A DNA stretch of 64,000 nt, taken from contig CAVRHY010000005.1 of assembly GCA_963721105.1 (NCBI GenBank), forward strand, positions 372,001 through 436,000, written 5' to 3'. The notes under the pieces are model-generated. The model was not told the origin of the DNA. It did no database searches and saw nothing but the letters and a program-made list of their open reading frames with translations. The stretch is from Thermohalobaculum sp963721105. GTDB lineage: Bacteria; Pseudomonadota; Alphaproteobacteria; Rhodobacterales; Rhodobacteraceae. The stretch's first letter is position 1. Every line of letters starts with the position of its first letter. A program made the translations under genes and the position numbers. Of the stretch, positions 42,761-50,721 are shown in pieces.

Positions 42761-43840
42761 TCAGACGCGCAGCGGCGGCAGGCGGCCGGGGTCGAATGGC
42801 GCCAGGTCCAGCGTCGATCGGCCGTCCAGGATCAGCTCGGCCATCGCCTCGCCGGTCGCCGGCGCGTTCAGGATGCCCCAGACGCTGTGGCCGGTGGCGA
42901 CGTAGGCGCCGTCGGCGCCCGGAACGGCACCGATGAGCGGCAGGCCGTCGCGCGTGACCGGGCGATAGCACGCCTGCCGGGCGAGCACGCGGCTGCGCGC
43001 CAGCACAGGCGAAAGGCCGGTGCAGATGGCGTGCAGACGGTCATCGGCGCCGGGGTCGCAGGCGACGGCAGCCGGGTCGGCGGGCAGCGGCGCCTCGCTG
43101 GAGATGGCGCAGACGTAGGTCGTGCCGTCGCTGCGCGGGAAGAGTTCGGGCGAGGACGGCTCGCCGCCAGCCTCGCGGTGCTCTAGAAACAGGGCTTCCG
43201 CGGGCACCTCGTCGCCGGTCTCGAAGATCAGGCTGTGTCCCTTGAGGCCATACACCGCCGGCAGCGGCAGCCAGCCCGCGGCGCGCCGTGACCATGGCCC
43301 CATCGCGATGACGACGGCATCCGCCTCCACCGGCTCGCCGCCCACGAGCACGCCCCGCACCGGCCCGGAGCCATCGCGCAGCAGGCCCGTCACCTCGCCG
43401 ATGCGCAGCTCGGCGCCGGCCGCCTGCGCGGCGCGCATCAGCGCCTGCGTGAATCGATCGGGGTGGACCTGTGCCGTGCTGTCCGAGCCGCCGAGGCGCT
43501 GGCCGATGTCGACCCGATCCGACAGCCACGACAGCGCCGGGACATGATCCTCGCGGAGCGACCGGGCGGCCGAGACGCCGCCATAGGTCGTCATCCGGCG
43601 ATAGCACCAGTCGCCGGCCAACTCCGCGGCAAGCTCGGCGTGCAGCGCGAAGCTGCGCCGCGCCAGCGCCTCGAGCGGCGTGCCGTCGCACCAGCCGAGC
43701 GCCAGAAAGCCGCCCGACTTGCCCGAGGCGGCGCAGGCGACGCCGGTGCGCTCGACGACGACGACCTCCGCCCCGCGCCGGCTGAGGAAAAAGGCGATTG
43801 CGGCGCCGATCACCCCGCCGCCGCAAATCAGGACCTTCAT
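42761..43840 (-). CDS. FAD-dependent amino-acid-type oxidoreductase (DAO family)
   Basis: 359 aa from the ATG at 43840. The N-terminal Rossmann motif is MKVLICGGGVIGAAIAFFLS followed by RRGAEVVVVERTGVACAASG. The DAO family C-terminal signature is ARQACYRPVTRDGLPLIGAV and ATGHSVWGILNAPATGEAMA. It resembles glycine/D-amino-acid oxidases and the TDA3/Irc15-like group. No partner gene fixes the substrate. It is convergent with prfC. Confidence 0.88.
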   Translation of the reverse strand: MKVLICGGGVIGAAIAFFLSRRGAEVVVVERTGVACAASGKSGGFLALGWCDGTPLEALARRSFALHAELAAELAGDWCYRRMTTYGGVSAARSLREDHVPALSWLSDRVDIGQRLGGSDSTAQVHPDRFTQALMRAAQAAGAELRIGEVTGLLRDGSGPVRGVLVGGEPVEADAVVIAMGPWSRRAAGWLPLPAVYGLKGHSLIFETGDEVPAEALFLEHREAGGEPSSPELFPRSDGTTYVCAISSEAPLPADPAAVACDPGADDRLHAICTGLSPVLARSRVLARQACYRPVTRDGLPLIGAVPGADGAYVATGHSVWGILNAPATGEAMAELILDGRSTLDLAPFDPGRLPPLRV

Positions 43841-43933
43841 CGCATTCTCCGCATTCTGCCGTGCCCCGGGATCGCACACCGGCCCGACGCCAGCCAAGGA
43901 CGGTCGGGGCCGTCGCTCCGGGCGCGGGGCGCC

Positions 43934-44264
43934 GTCAGAGCGAGCAGCGGACGCAGGTCAACGCCGCGCGGTCGCCGGGCGGCATCCCGACGACGCGGTC
44001 GCGCGCTGCCTCGGCCTCGCCGCCATGCCAGAGCACCGCTGCCAGCGGGTCGCTCGCGGCCGTCGTGCAGGAAGCGCGCGTGGCCGCCGATCGTCCCGGC
44101 CTGCCCGACCCGCCAGAGCGGCTGCGTGCGCAACGCGGTGCCGGTCGCCACCGCCGCCTTGGGCCGGTGATCGGACAGCCCGTTGCCGACCTGCAATCCG
44201 AGGTCGCACACGAAGGGCAGGTTGGCCAATGAGTGCGGGAGGCCGTCGCGATTGACGCGCTTCA
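43934..44264 (-). pseudogene. C-terminal remnant of a DUF1111 di-haem oxidoreductase
   Basis: The minus-strand sequence LGLQVGNGLSDHRPKAAVAT, TALRTQPLWRVGQAGTIGGH and ARFLHDGR matches the end of CxxC di-haem, peroxidase-like proteins (DUF1111). One extra base then shifts to DPLAAVLWHGGEAEAARDRV and VGMPPGDRAAL, the family C-terminus. About three quarters of the gene, including both haem CxxCH motifs, is missing. It is therefore a remnant with a frameshift, lying between the FAD oxidoreductase and bfr genes. Confidence 0.65.
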
Positions 44265-44335
44265 TCGAGGACATCGCCGGCGGGGCCGCCGCCGCACGTA
44301 TGCGGCGAAGGGCGGGCCGGCCGCGTCCGGGGCTC

Positions 44336-44824
44336 CTACTCCTCGGCCTCATCGGCGGCGTCCGCATTCAGGTGCCCGTAATGCTGCGCGCCAATGTCGC
44401 TGTAGAGATCGAGCTGCGTCTCGAGGTAGTCGATGTGACCCTCCTCGTCGCCCATCAGCTCCTCGAACAGCTTCATCGAGATGTAGTCGCCGACGCCGTG
44501 ACAGTACTCGCGCGCTTCCTTGTAGAGGTTGCGCGCCTCGTGCTCGGCCGCCAGGTCGCATTCGAGGCATTCCTTCAGGTTCTGGCCGATGCGCAGCGGG
44601 TCCAGCGTCTGCAGGTTCGGGTGCCCTTCGAGGAAGATGATGCGGTCCATCAGCTTGTCGGCATGGTGCATCTCCTCGATGCTCTCCTCGCGCGACTTCT
44701 TGGCCAGCCGGGAGTAGCCCCAGTCCTTCTGCAGCCGATAGTGCAGCCAGTACTGGCTGATCGCAGTCAGCTCGCTGCGCAGGGCGCGATTCAGATACTC
44801 GATGACCTTCTGGTCGCCTTTCAT
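44336..44824 (-). CDS. bfr: Bacterioferritin
   Basis: 162 aa four-helix iron-storage protein forming a 24-mer with haem at dimer faces. Ferroxidase residues are in LNRALRSELTAISQYWLHYR, REESIEEMHHADKLMDRIIF, CLECDLAAEHEARNLYKEAR and FEELMGDEEGHIDYLETQLD. The haem ligand Met lies in the MDRIIFLEG helix. The C-terminal tail DADAADEAEE-like (NADAADEAEE) is acidic. It has its own 312-bp upstream gap. It stores iron and limits Fenton chemistry in the cytosol. Confidence 0.96.
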   Translation of the reverse strand: MKGDQKVIEYLNRALRSELTAISQYWLHYRLQKDWGYSRLAKKSREESIEEMHHADKLMDRIIFLEGHPNLQTLDPLRIGQNLKECLECDLAAEHEARNLYKEAREYCHGVGDYISMKLFEELMGDEEGHIDYLETQLDLYSDIGAQHYGHLNADAADEAEE

Positions 44825-45136
44825 GAGACATCCTTTCCTCTATGGCCGGGCGCGGGGTGCGCGGATCCGTTGGCGCCTCCGTCGCTACACCGTCCGAGGA
44901 TGCCTTGTGAACCGCGCCGGAGGACGCGCCGCTCACCGGAAAACCGGCCCCGGGTCGGCGGACGTCGGGTGACGTGCCCCCGGGTCGGCGTCCCCAGCCG
45001 ATGGCGACAGCCGGGTCCCGGGCCTTGTAGGCGCCCTCGAAGAAATCATCGCGCCCGCGCCCCATCCGGCAGGGCTGCCGGATGGGCGCTCGATGACCTC
45101 GTTACCGGTTTACGCCCGATCGCGATCGTGCGCCGA
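44825..45136. other. 312-bp gap between bfr and the metallo-hydrolase gene
   Basis: No gene. Directly repeated GGGTCGGCG-type segments occur at about 44948-44990. A hairpin at 45061-45087 is listed separately. No convincing iron-responsive box is seen. Confidence 0.5.
45061..45087 (-). terminator. Strong hairpin downstream of the metallo-hydrolase gene
   Basis: CCCATCCGGCA and TGCCGGATGGG form an 11-bp perfect stem with a 4-base loop, 50 bp after the stop of the minus-strand gene. No T-run follows, so it may be a processing barrier rather than a classical terminator. Confidence 0.5.
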
Positions 45137-46045
45137 TCAGGAGTTCTTCCGCTCGAACCGGTTCAGCGGAATCTTGAGGTAGCGCTCTCCGTCCGTCTCA
45201 GGTTCCGGCAGACGCCCGCCGCGCAGGTTGACCTGCAACGCCGCCAGCATCCGGTCGGGCAGCGAGAGCGTCTCGTCGCGCTCCGTCCGGGTCCTGATGA
45301 ACGTCTCGCGGCTGGTGCCGTCCTTCAGGTGGATGTTCTCGCGCTTGTGCTGCGCCACGGTGGCTTCCCACATCGGCTCGCGACCGCCCTTGCAGTAGTC
45401 GTGGCCGACGAAGAGGCGCGTCTCGTCCGGCAGCGACAGGATGCGCTGCAGGCTGTCCCACAGCACCTCGGCCGAGCCGCCGGGAAAATCGGCGCGCGAC
45501 GAGCCGGCGTCCGGGTACATCAGCGTGTCGTGCACGAACGCCGCATCGCCCGCTAGGTAGCTGATCGAGCCCAGCGTGTGGCCGGGGCTGAGCCAGACGC
45601 CGACATCCAGGTTGCCGATACGGAAGCGGTCGCCCTCGGCGAACAGCCGGTCGAAGGCGGCGTTCACGTCGAAGGCCTCCGGCATGTGGTAGAGGCCGCG
45701 CCAGAGCTCGGCGATCTCGGCGACCCTCTCGCCGATCGCGTTCGCCGCGCCGGTCTGCTGCTTCAGCCATATCGAGGCCATGACATGGTCGGCATGCGGA
45801 TGCGTGTCGAGCACCCACTCGACCTCCAGCCCCTCGCGGCCGACCAGCGCCAGCACCTCCTCGGCCGCTGCGGTCCAGGTGCTGGCCGATGCAGGGTCGT
45901 AGTTCAGGACGACGTCGATCAACGCCGCCTTCCGCGTCTCCGGGCAGGCGCAGACATACTGGACCGAGCCGGTGTCCGGTTCGTAGAGGCCCCAGACCTC
46001 GGGCGAGCCGGGGCCGGTTGAAGGGCTGTGGCGTATGGTCGTCAT
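45137..46045 (-). CDS. MBL-fold hydrolase, persulfide-dioxygenase (Blh/ETHE1)-like
   Basis: 302 aa. The metal motif is VLDTHPHADHVMAS (HxHxDH), with SPGHTLGSISYLAGD, HDTLMYPDAGSSRADFPGG and RLFVGHDYC supplying the remaining ligands. This pattern is that of ETHE1-like and BigR-regulated Blh sulfur dioxygenases, which oxidise glutathione persulfide with one iron. No rhodanese domain is fused, and no BigR gene is adjacent. Alternatively it is a glyoxalase-II-type thioesterase, but DAGSSRADFPGG favours the sulfur role. Confidence 0.85.
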   Translation of the reverse strand: MTTIRHSPSTGPGSPEVWGLYEPDTGSVQYVCACPETRKAALIDVVLNYDPASASTWTAAAEEVLALVGREGLEVEWVLDTHPHADHVMASIWLKQQTGAANAIGERVAEIAELWRGLYHMPEAFDVNAAFDRLFAEGDRFRIGNLDVGVWLSPGHTLGSISYLAGDAAFVHDTLMYPDAGSSRADFPGGSAEVLWDSLQRILSLPDETRLFVGHDYCKGGREPMWEATVAQHKRENIHLKDGTSRETFIRTRTERDETLSLPDRMLAALQVNLRGGRLPEPETDGERYLKIPLNRFERKNS

Positions 46046-46239
46046 CGGTCCCTCGGGGTCAAACTACAGTTCTACCCTGCTATATGCGGCAACGCGCACG
46101 ATGGTTCAATCACCAGCCACGCGGCGCGACCATCCAACCCGGACGGAGCGGCCCGGGCTGATTGAAGATCAATGCGAAGGGCGTGGCTCCTTCGAAGGAG
46201 GATCCGGTGCGGGATCAGAGATGCACCGAACCTGCAAAG

Positions 46240-46512
46240 GCGCGGCAATGCAACCTCCGCGGCGGTCGCAATTCTCTTCAACGCGGTGCTCGCCTGGCTC
46301 AAGGATCCCTGCCGGCCGCTGAACGACTTCATGGCGACGCCGACGGGTCACCACTGGTGGACACACCGGTTCTTCGGGCTCGGCGCCTTTCTGATGTCGG
46401 GGCCGCGGCAGCATGGCCTGACCGAACGGCATGTCGTCACGCTCGCCGGCGCCGTTGTCGTCGCGGCCTCGGGCTCGTCGGCTGGTTCCTGGTCATCCGA
46501 GGCCGCATCCAT
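46240..46512 (+). pseudogene. Possible decayed small membrane protein gene
   Basis: In the gap between two minus-strand genes (46046-46589), one frame reads ILFNAVLAWLKDPCRPLNDF and MATPTGHHWWTHRFFGLGAF. Another frame further on gives GLGLVGWFLVIRG. Together they look like a short helix-loop-helix membrane protein broken by indels. There is no good start or ribosome site. This is a weak call; it may be chance. Confidence 0.3.
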
Positions 46513-46589
46513 GCGCGCGCGGCGAGTTCAACCCGGGGAGCGATCGGCTCGGGCGCACAATCTCGTCGGGCGCGGCGTTTTCGGCCGGG

Positions 46590-48077
46590 CTACGCCTCGA
46601 TGCCGATCCGCTTCAGCGCCCAGGCAAGCACGTTCGTGCCCGCCCAGCCGCCGGCCAGCGAGAGCAGGAAAACTGCAACGGGGTTCAGCACGTTCAGCCC
46701 GCCGGTAACGTTCACGATGTTCTCGGCGCCGAAGAGCAGGAAGAAGGCGAACAGCGCGAACCCCGTGACGAGCCCGATCAGGATCCGCCACGGGTTCTCC
46801 TTCTTCGCGCGATAGGCGAGAAGCCCGCCGATCAGCCCGCCGAACAGCGACAGGACGAAGATCCAGGCGCCGCTCCTGACCTCGAACTCGGCGCGTTCCT
46901 CCAGCCGGAACGGGATCTGGCCGGCGATCACCACCTTGCCCCAGTAGGTCGGCCGGAAGGCGGCGCGCGCGGTCGAATCGCCCTTCTTGAAGGTGATCTC
47001 GAGCGGGCTCAGCGCGCCGTCGCCCTCGCGGAGCGCCAGGGTCAGCTTCATCGGCCGGTCAGTCGAGACAGGAACGTCGTTCACGTCGTCATGCAGCTCG
47101 GCCAGCACGTCGCCCGCGTTCAGGAGCGTGATCTCGGCCGGGTTGGGCGTGAGCCGCAGCGAATGGATCGGCGGCACAAAGCTGCGGACGATCGTCTCGC
47201 CCTGGCCAAGCCGGGGGACCGAGGTCAGGACCGAGAGCGTCGCGTCTCCCATCGACATGCGGTCCGAGCGCCAGAAGGTCGACGCCGAGCATTCCCCGCG
47301 GGGGATGGTGACGATATTCGGGTCGAGATGGCCCCGGGTGACCGCCAGCCGCACGACGACATCCTCGGTCATCGCGGAACAGGGCGCGAGATAGACGGTC
47401 ACATCGGCGCCATTGCGCCCGTCGGCCAGTATTTCGGCCTCCGGCGCGTAGAGCATGAGCGTTCTCGACTCGGCGCTCTCGGATGCAGGATCGCGCCGGG
47501 CTTGCGGCTGCATCGCGCTGGTGGCCGGCGCGGCGCTGCCCGTCACCGGCGCCGCGGTGGCCGTCTCTTCCTGGCCGGCCGGCGCTGCGGGCGCCGCCTC
47601 CACGATCGCCTCGACGTCCGGCTGGGCGGGGGCGCTCGACGGCGACAACTCGGGCAGCCGCAGCCCCCGGTGGGAGCTGACGCCCGGCGTGCCGAACACC
47701 ACGACACCGCCGCCAATCAGTTCGGGATTCGAGGCGCCGATCCGGATCGGGCCGGCCTCGCCGACCGGCACTGCGCCGCCGCCATTGCTGGCGCCCTGCC
47801 CGATCGTGATCTGTCGCGTCTCGGTCTGGCCGGACGGCAGGGTCGCCTTGACGGCGATGGTCATCTGCTTGGGCGCGGCGACCACCTTGCCGAGCGCGTT
47901 GCGGAGCGAGACGTCGTACTCGATCGTGCCTCCGATGGCTGCCTCGCGGACGCGCGGCTGTATCTCGATCCGGACCGGTGTGGAAAGATCCCCCGCCCAG
48001 GCGTTCCCGTTCGCGAAAAACAGGAAGAGCAGCGGGAGAAGTGCAACGATCCGCGACGTACGACGGCGCCAGGCCAC
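46590..48077 (-). CDS. Exported, membrane-anchored protein of unknown function
   Basis: 495 aa. It has a signal peptide (RIVALLPLLFLFFANGNAWA), a beta-type domain (VRIEIQPRVREAAIGGTIEY, DVSLRNALG), an Ala/Pro-rich linker of about 80 residues, and a second region of Ig-like character (ADVTVYLAPCSAMTEDVVVR, LRLTPNPAEITLLNAGDVLA). Three C-terminal hydrophobic helices follow: IFVLSLFGGLIGGLLAY, ILIGLVTGFALFAFFLLFG and AVFLLSLAGGWAGTNVLAWA. The bulk should be periplasmic with a C-terminal membrane anchor. I recognise no family. It stands alone on the minus strand. Confidence 0.8.
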   Translation of the reverse strand: MAWRRRTSRIVALLPLLFLFFANGNAWAGDLSTPVRIEIQPRVREAAIGGTIEYDVSLRNALGKVVAAPKQMTIAVKATLPSGQTETRQITIGQGASNGGGAVPVGEAGPIRIGASNPELIGGGVVVFGTPGVSSHRGLRLPELSPSSAPAQPDVEAIVEAAPAAPAGQEETATAAPVTGSAAPATSAMQPQARRDPASESAESRTLMLYAPEAEILADGRNGADVTVYLAPCSAMTEDVVVRLAVTRGHLDPNIVTIPRGECSASTFWRSDRMSMGDATLSVLTSVPRLGQGETIVRSFVPPIHSLRLTPNPAEITLLNAGDVLAELHDDVNDVPVSTDRPMKLTLALREGDGALSPLEITFKKGDSTARAAFRPTYWGKVVIAGQIPFRLEERAEFEVRSGAWIFVLSLFGGLIGGLLAYRAKKENPWRILIGLVTGFALFAFFLLFGAENIVNVTGGLNVLNPVAVFLLSLAGGWAGTNVLAWALKRIGIEA

Positions 48078-48235
48078 GGCCGACCCCCTTGTCCGCCACT
48101 CTCTCGAGAACGACTTACGATACTACAGGCAGGGCCGAACCTCAACCTGAGGTCGTGCTGGCAAGCATCGGCCGAGAGGTGTCGCGGGGTGCCGCCGGCC
48201 GGGCGCCAAGCCGACCGCGGGCGCGCGCCCGGCCG

Positions 48236-49093
48236 TCAGCCCCGGTCCTCGAGGATCTTGATGATCGCCGTGTGGTCCTCACCCTCGCCCAGCTCCTCGA
48301 CGGCGCGGGCGTACAGCGCCTGGATCGCGTCCAGCGCATTCGCGTTGACCTCCATGTCGCCGGCCAGCTTCTTCGCCAGCGTCAGGTCCTTGGCCATCAG
48401 CCCCATCGTGAAGCCCGAGGCGAACTTGCGGTTGTTGATATGCTGCTTCAGCTTGACCTCGGTGGCGTTGCTCTTGCCGGTCGAGCCGTTGAAGACGTCG
48501 GCCATCAGGTCGGGGTCGAGGCCGAACGCCTTGCCGATCAGCACCGCCTCGCTGGCCGCCGCCGTGCCGACCGCCGACAGGAAGTTGTTGAGCAGCTTCA
48601 TGGCGTGCCCGGCGCCCAACGGGCCGCAGCGGACGGGCTTGCCCATCGCCGTCAGCGCCGGCTCGACGCGGTCGATGTCCTCGGCGCTGCCGCCGGTGAT
48701 GATGGTCAGCGTGCCGATCTCGGCCCGCCAGACGCCGCCCGAGACCGGCGCGTCGACCAGGCCGACCGTCTCGGGCAGCAGCTTGCGCAGCTCGGTCGTC
48801 TCGAGCGGGTACGAGGTCGACATGTCGACCAGCACGGCGCCCTCCTCCATCGTGTCCTTCATGGCCAGCGCCGCCTCGCGGACGATCTTGCCGTTCGGCA
48901 GCATCGTGACGATGACCTCTGCGCCCCGCCCCACGTCGGCCAGCGTCGGCGCCGCAGTGATGCCGTGCTGGCCGGCGACGCCGGCGACGGCCTCCTGGCT
49001 GACATCATAGACCACGACCTGGTGGCCGGCCTCGCCCAACCGCAGCGCCATCGGCTTGCCCATCTTGCCGATGCCGACGAATCCGATCCGCAT
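48236..49093 (-). CDS. NAD(P)-dependent beta-hydroxyacid dehydrogenase
   Basis: 285 aa from the ATG at 49093, with GGGAGG nine bases upstream. The Rossmann motif RIGFVGIGKMGKPMALRLGE opens the protein. The substrate motif VDAPVSGGVWRAEIGTLTII and the catalytic Lys in GHAMKLLNNFLSAVGTAAAS follow. The family includes 3-hydroxyisobutyrate, tartronate-semialdehyde and related dehydrogenases; the exact substrate is unknown. The gap upstream to the EamA gene is divergent. Confidence 0.9.
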   Translation of the reverse strand: MRIGFVGIGKMGKPMALRLGEAGHQVVVYDVSQEAVAGVAGQHGITAAPTLADVGRGAEVIVTMLPNGKIVREAALAMKDTMEEGAVLVDMSTSYPLETTELRKLLPETVGLVDAPVSGGVWRAEIGTLTIITGGSAEDIDRVEPALTAMGKPVRCGPLGAGHAMKLLNNFLSAVGTAAASEAVLIGKAFGLDPDLMADVFNGSTGKSNATEVKLKQHINNRKFASGFTMGLMAKDLTLAKKLAGDMEVNANALDAIQALYARAVEELGEGEDHTAIIKILEDRG

Positions 49094-49203
49094 GGCCAAT
49101 CGCCTCCCTGATTTCCTTGTAGCTCCCGGGCGCCCATGGAGCACGCCCGACGCGCCCATGCTATGGGAAACTCGCCGCGGCAGGGGAGCGGGGCCGAGAT
49201 ATC

Positions 49204-50115
49204 ATGGAACTGCTGTGGATCCCGATCAGCGCGTTCGCGGCGCTCATGCAGTCGGTGCGCACGGCGGCGCAGAAGGCGCTGAACGCGCGGCTGTCGACCT
49301 GGATGACGACCTATGTGCGGTCGATCTTCGGGCTGCCCTTCATGCTGGTCTATCTGTGGGTGATGGTGCGGATCGAGGGGATCGCCGCGCCCGAGTTCCA
49401 CCTGAGCTACCTGCTGAACTGCGCCGCGACGGCGACGACGCAGGTGGTCGCGACCTTCCTGCTGATCATGCTGTTCCGCATGTCGAACTTTGCCGTCGGC
49501 ACGATGCTGTCCAAGACCGACGTGATGCAGACGGCGATCATCGGCTCGTTCCTGTTCTCGGAGTCGATCTCGCCCGTCGGCTGGGTGGCGATCATCCTGA
49601 CGGTGCTGGGGGTCGTGCTGATCTCGGGCGGGCGGGCCAGGGGGGCGCTGCCCGGCTCGGGCGGCATCGCGCGGGCGCTGGTCTCGCCGGCGACCGGGGT
49701 CGGGCTGGCGACCGGTTTGATGTTCAGCCTCAGCTACCTGTTCCTGCGCGAGGCGTCGCTCGTGATGGACGTCGGCAGCCGGCCCTGGCGGGCGGCCTGG
49801 ACGATGGTGATCGTCACCTCGATGCAGGTTGTGGGACTGGGAGCGTGGCTGCTGCTGACCGAGGCGCGAGAGTTCGCCCGCCTGCCGGGGCTGCTGCGGC
49901 CGTGCCTCTTCATCGGGATGACCTCGGCGATGGGCTCGGTCGGCTGGTTCACGGCGATGGCGCTGCAGAACGCCAGCTACGTCAAGGCGGTCGGGCAGAT
50001 CGAGGTCGTCTTCACGATCGCCATCTCGACGCTCTATTTCCGCGAGCGCATACGGGCGATCGAGTTCGTCGGCATCGGCACGATCGTGCTGGGCGTCCTG
50101 CTGTTCATCCTGTAG
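49204..50115 (+). CDS. EamA/DMT-family transporter
   Basis: 303 aa with about ten hydrophobic helices in two EamA repeats. Examples are SIFGLPFMLVYLWVMVRIEG, VGTMLSKTDVMQTAIIGSFL and FSESISPVGWVAIILTVLGV in the first half. YVKAVGQIEVVFTIAISTLY and FRERIRAIEFVGIGTIVLGV are in the second. Substrates of this superfamily vary (metabolites, amino acids, nucleotide sugars). It is followed 38 bp later by a thioesterase gene. Confidence 0.9.
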   Translation: MELLWIPISAFAALMQSVRTAAQKALNARLSTWMTTYVRSIFGLPFMLVYLWVMVRIEGIAAPEFHLSYLLNCAATATTQVVATFLLIMLFRMSNFAVGTMLSKTDVMQTAIIGSFLFSESISPVGWVAIILTVLGVVLISGGRARGALPGSGGIARALVSPATGVGLATGLMFSLSYLFLREASLVMDVGSRPWRAAWTMVIVTSMQVVGLGAWLLLTEAREFARLPGLLRPCLFIGMTSAMGSVGWFTAMALQNASYVKAVGQIEVVFTIAISTLYFRERIRAIEFVGIGTIVLGVLLFIL

Positions 50116-50153
50116 GGCGCTGGCTGGACGCGGCTGAGACTCCGAGGGGCCAC

Positions 50154-50597
50154 ATGAGCGAGATCGACCTGACGCGGCGCGACAGCTATCGGCACTGGTC
50201 GCCGGTGACGATCCGGTTCGGCGACCAGGACTCGCTGGCGCACGTCAACAACGTCGCGCTGGCGCAGTATTTCGAGGTCGGCCGGACGGCCTATGTCTAC
50301 GACATGATCCGCGCGGCCGGGGCCGACGGGACGGTCGAGTTCATCCTGGCGCGGGTGGTGATCGACTTCCTGAAGGAGCTGCACTACCCGGGCGCGGTCG
50401 AGGTCGGCTCGCGCCTGACGCGGCTGGGGCGAAAGTCGCTGACGACCGGATACGGCATCTTCCAGGGCGATGTGTGCTTCGCGACCTCGGAGGCGGTGAA
50501 CGTCTTCTACGACATGCGGACGCGCAAGACGATGGAGCCGCCGGCGGGCGTCCGCGCGCTGCTGGAGCGCGAGCTGGAGACGCCAGGGCTGGTTTGA
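50154..50597 (+). CDS. Hot-dog acyl-CoA thioesterase (4HBT family)
   Basis: 147 aa. The active-site loop reads TIRFGDQDSLAHVNNVALAQ, the RxxDxDxxxHVNN pattern with the catalytic Asp. ILARVVIDFLKELHYPGAVE and RLTRLGRKSLTTGYGIFQGD complete the fold. The family hydrolyses short or aromatic acyl-CoAs; the substrate is unknown. It is probably co-transcribed with the EamA gene. Confidence 0.9.
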   Translation: MSEIDLTRRDSYRHWSPVTIRFGDQDSLAHVNNVALAQYFEVGRTAYVYDMIRAAGADGTVEFILARVVIDFLKELHYPGAVEVGSRLTRLGRKSLTTGYGIFQGDVCFATSEAVNVFYDMRTRKTMEPPAGVRALLERELETPGLV

Positions 50598-50620
50598 GCG
50601 TCGCCGGCATTCGCGCATCC

Positions 50621-50646
50621 GGGCGGGGTGAAACCCCGCCCTACGG
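50621..50646. repeat. GC hairpin repeat / two-way terminator
   Basis: GGGCGGGGT and ACCCCGCCC form a 9-bp perfect stem with a 3-base loop. On the minus strand it reads CCGTAGGGCGGGG, the same head as the repeat at 16962-16987. It lies between the convergent thioesterase and hflX genes. Confidence 0.65.
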
Positions 50647-50721
50647 GCCGCACCTGTAGGACACGGTTCTACCCCGCCCAGCCGTGTGCACACACGTGCC
50701 CGCGGGGGAGACGCGCCGACC

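Noticed and set aside
46431..49010. Giant plus-strand ORF antisense to two minus-strand genes
   Set aside because: Low-complexity translation; the minus-strand dehydrogenase and exported protein are clearly real.
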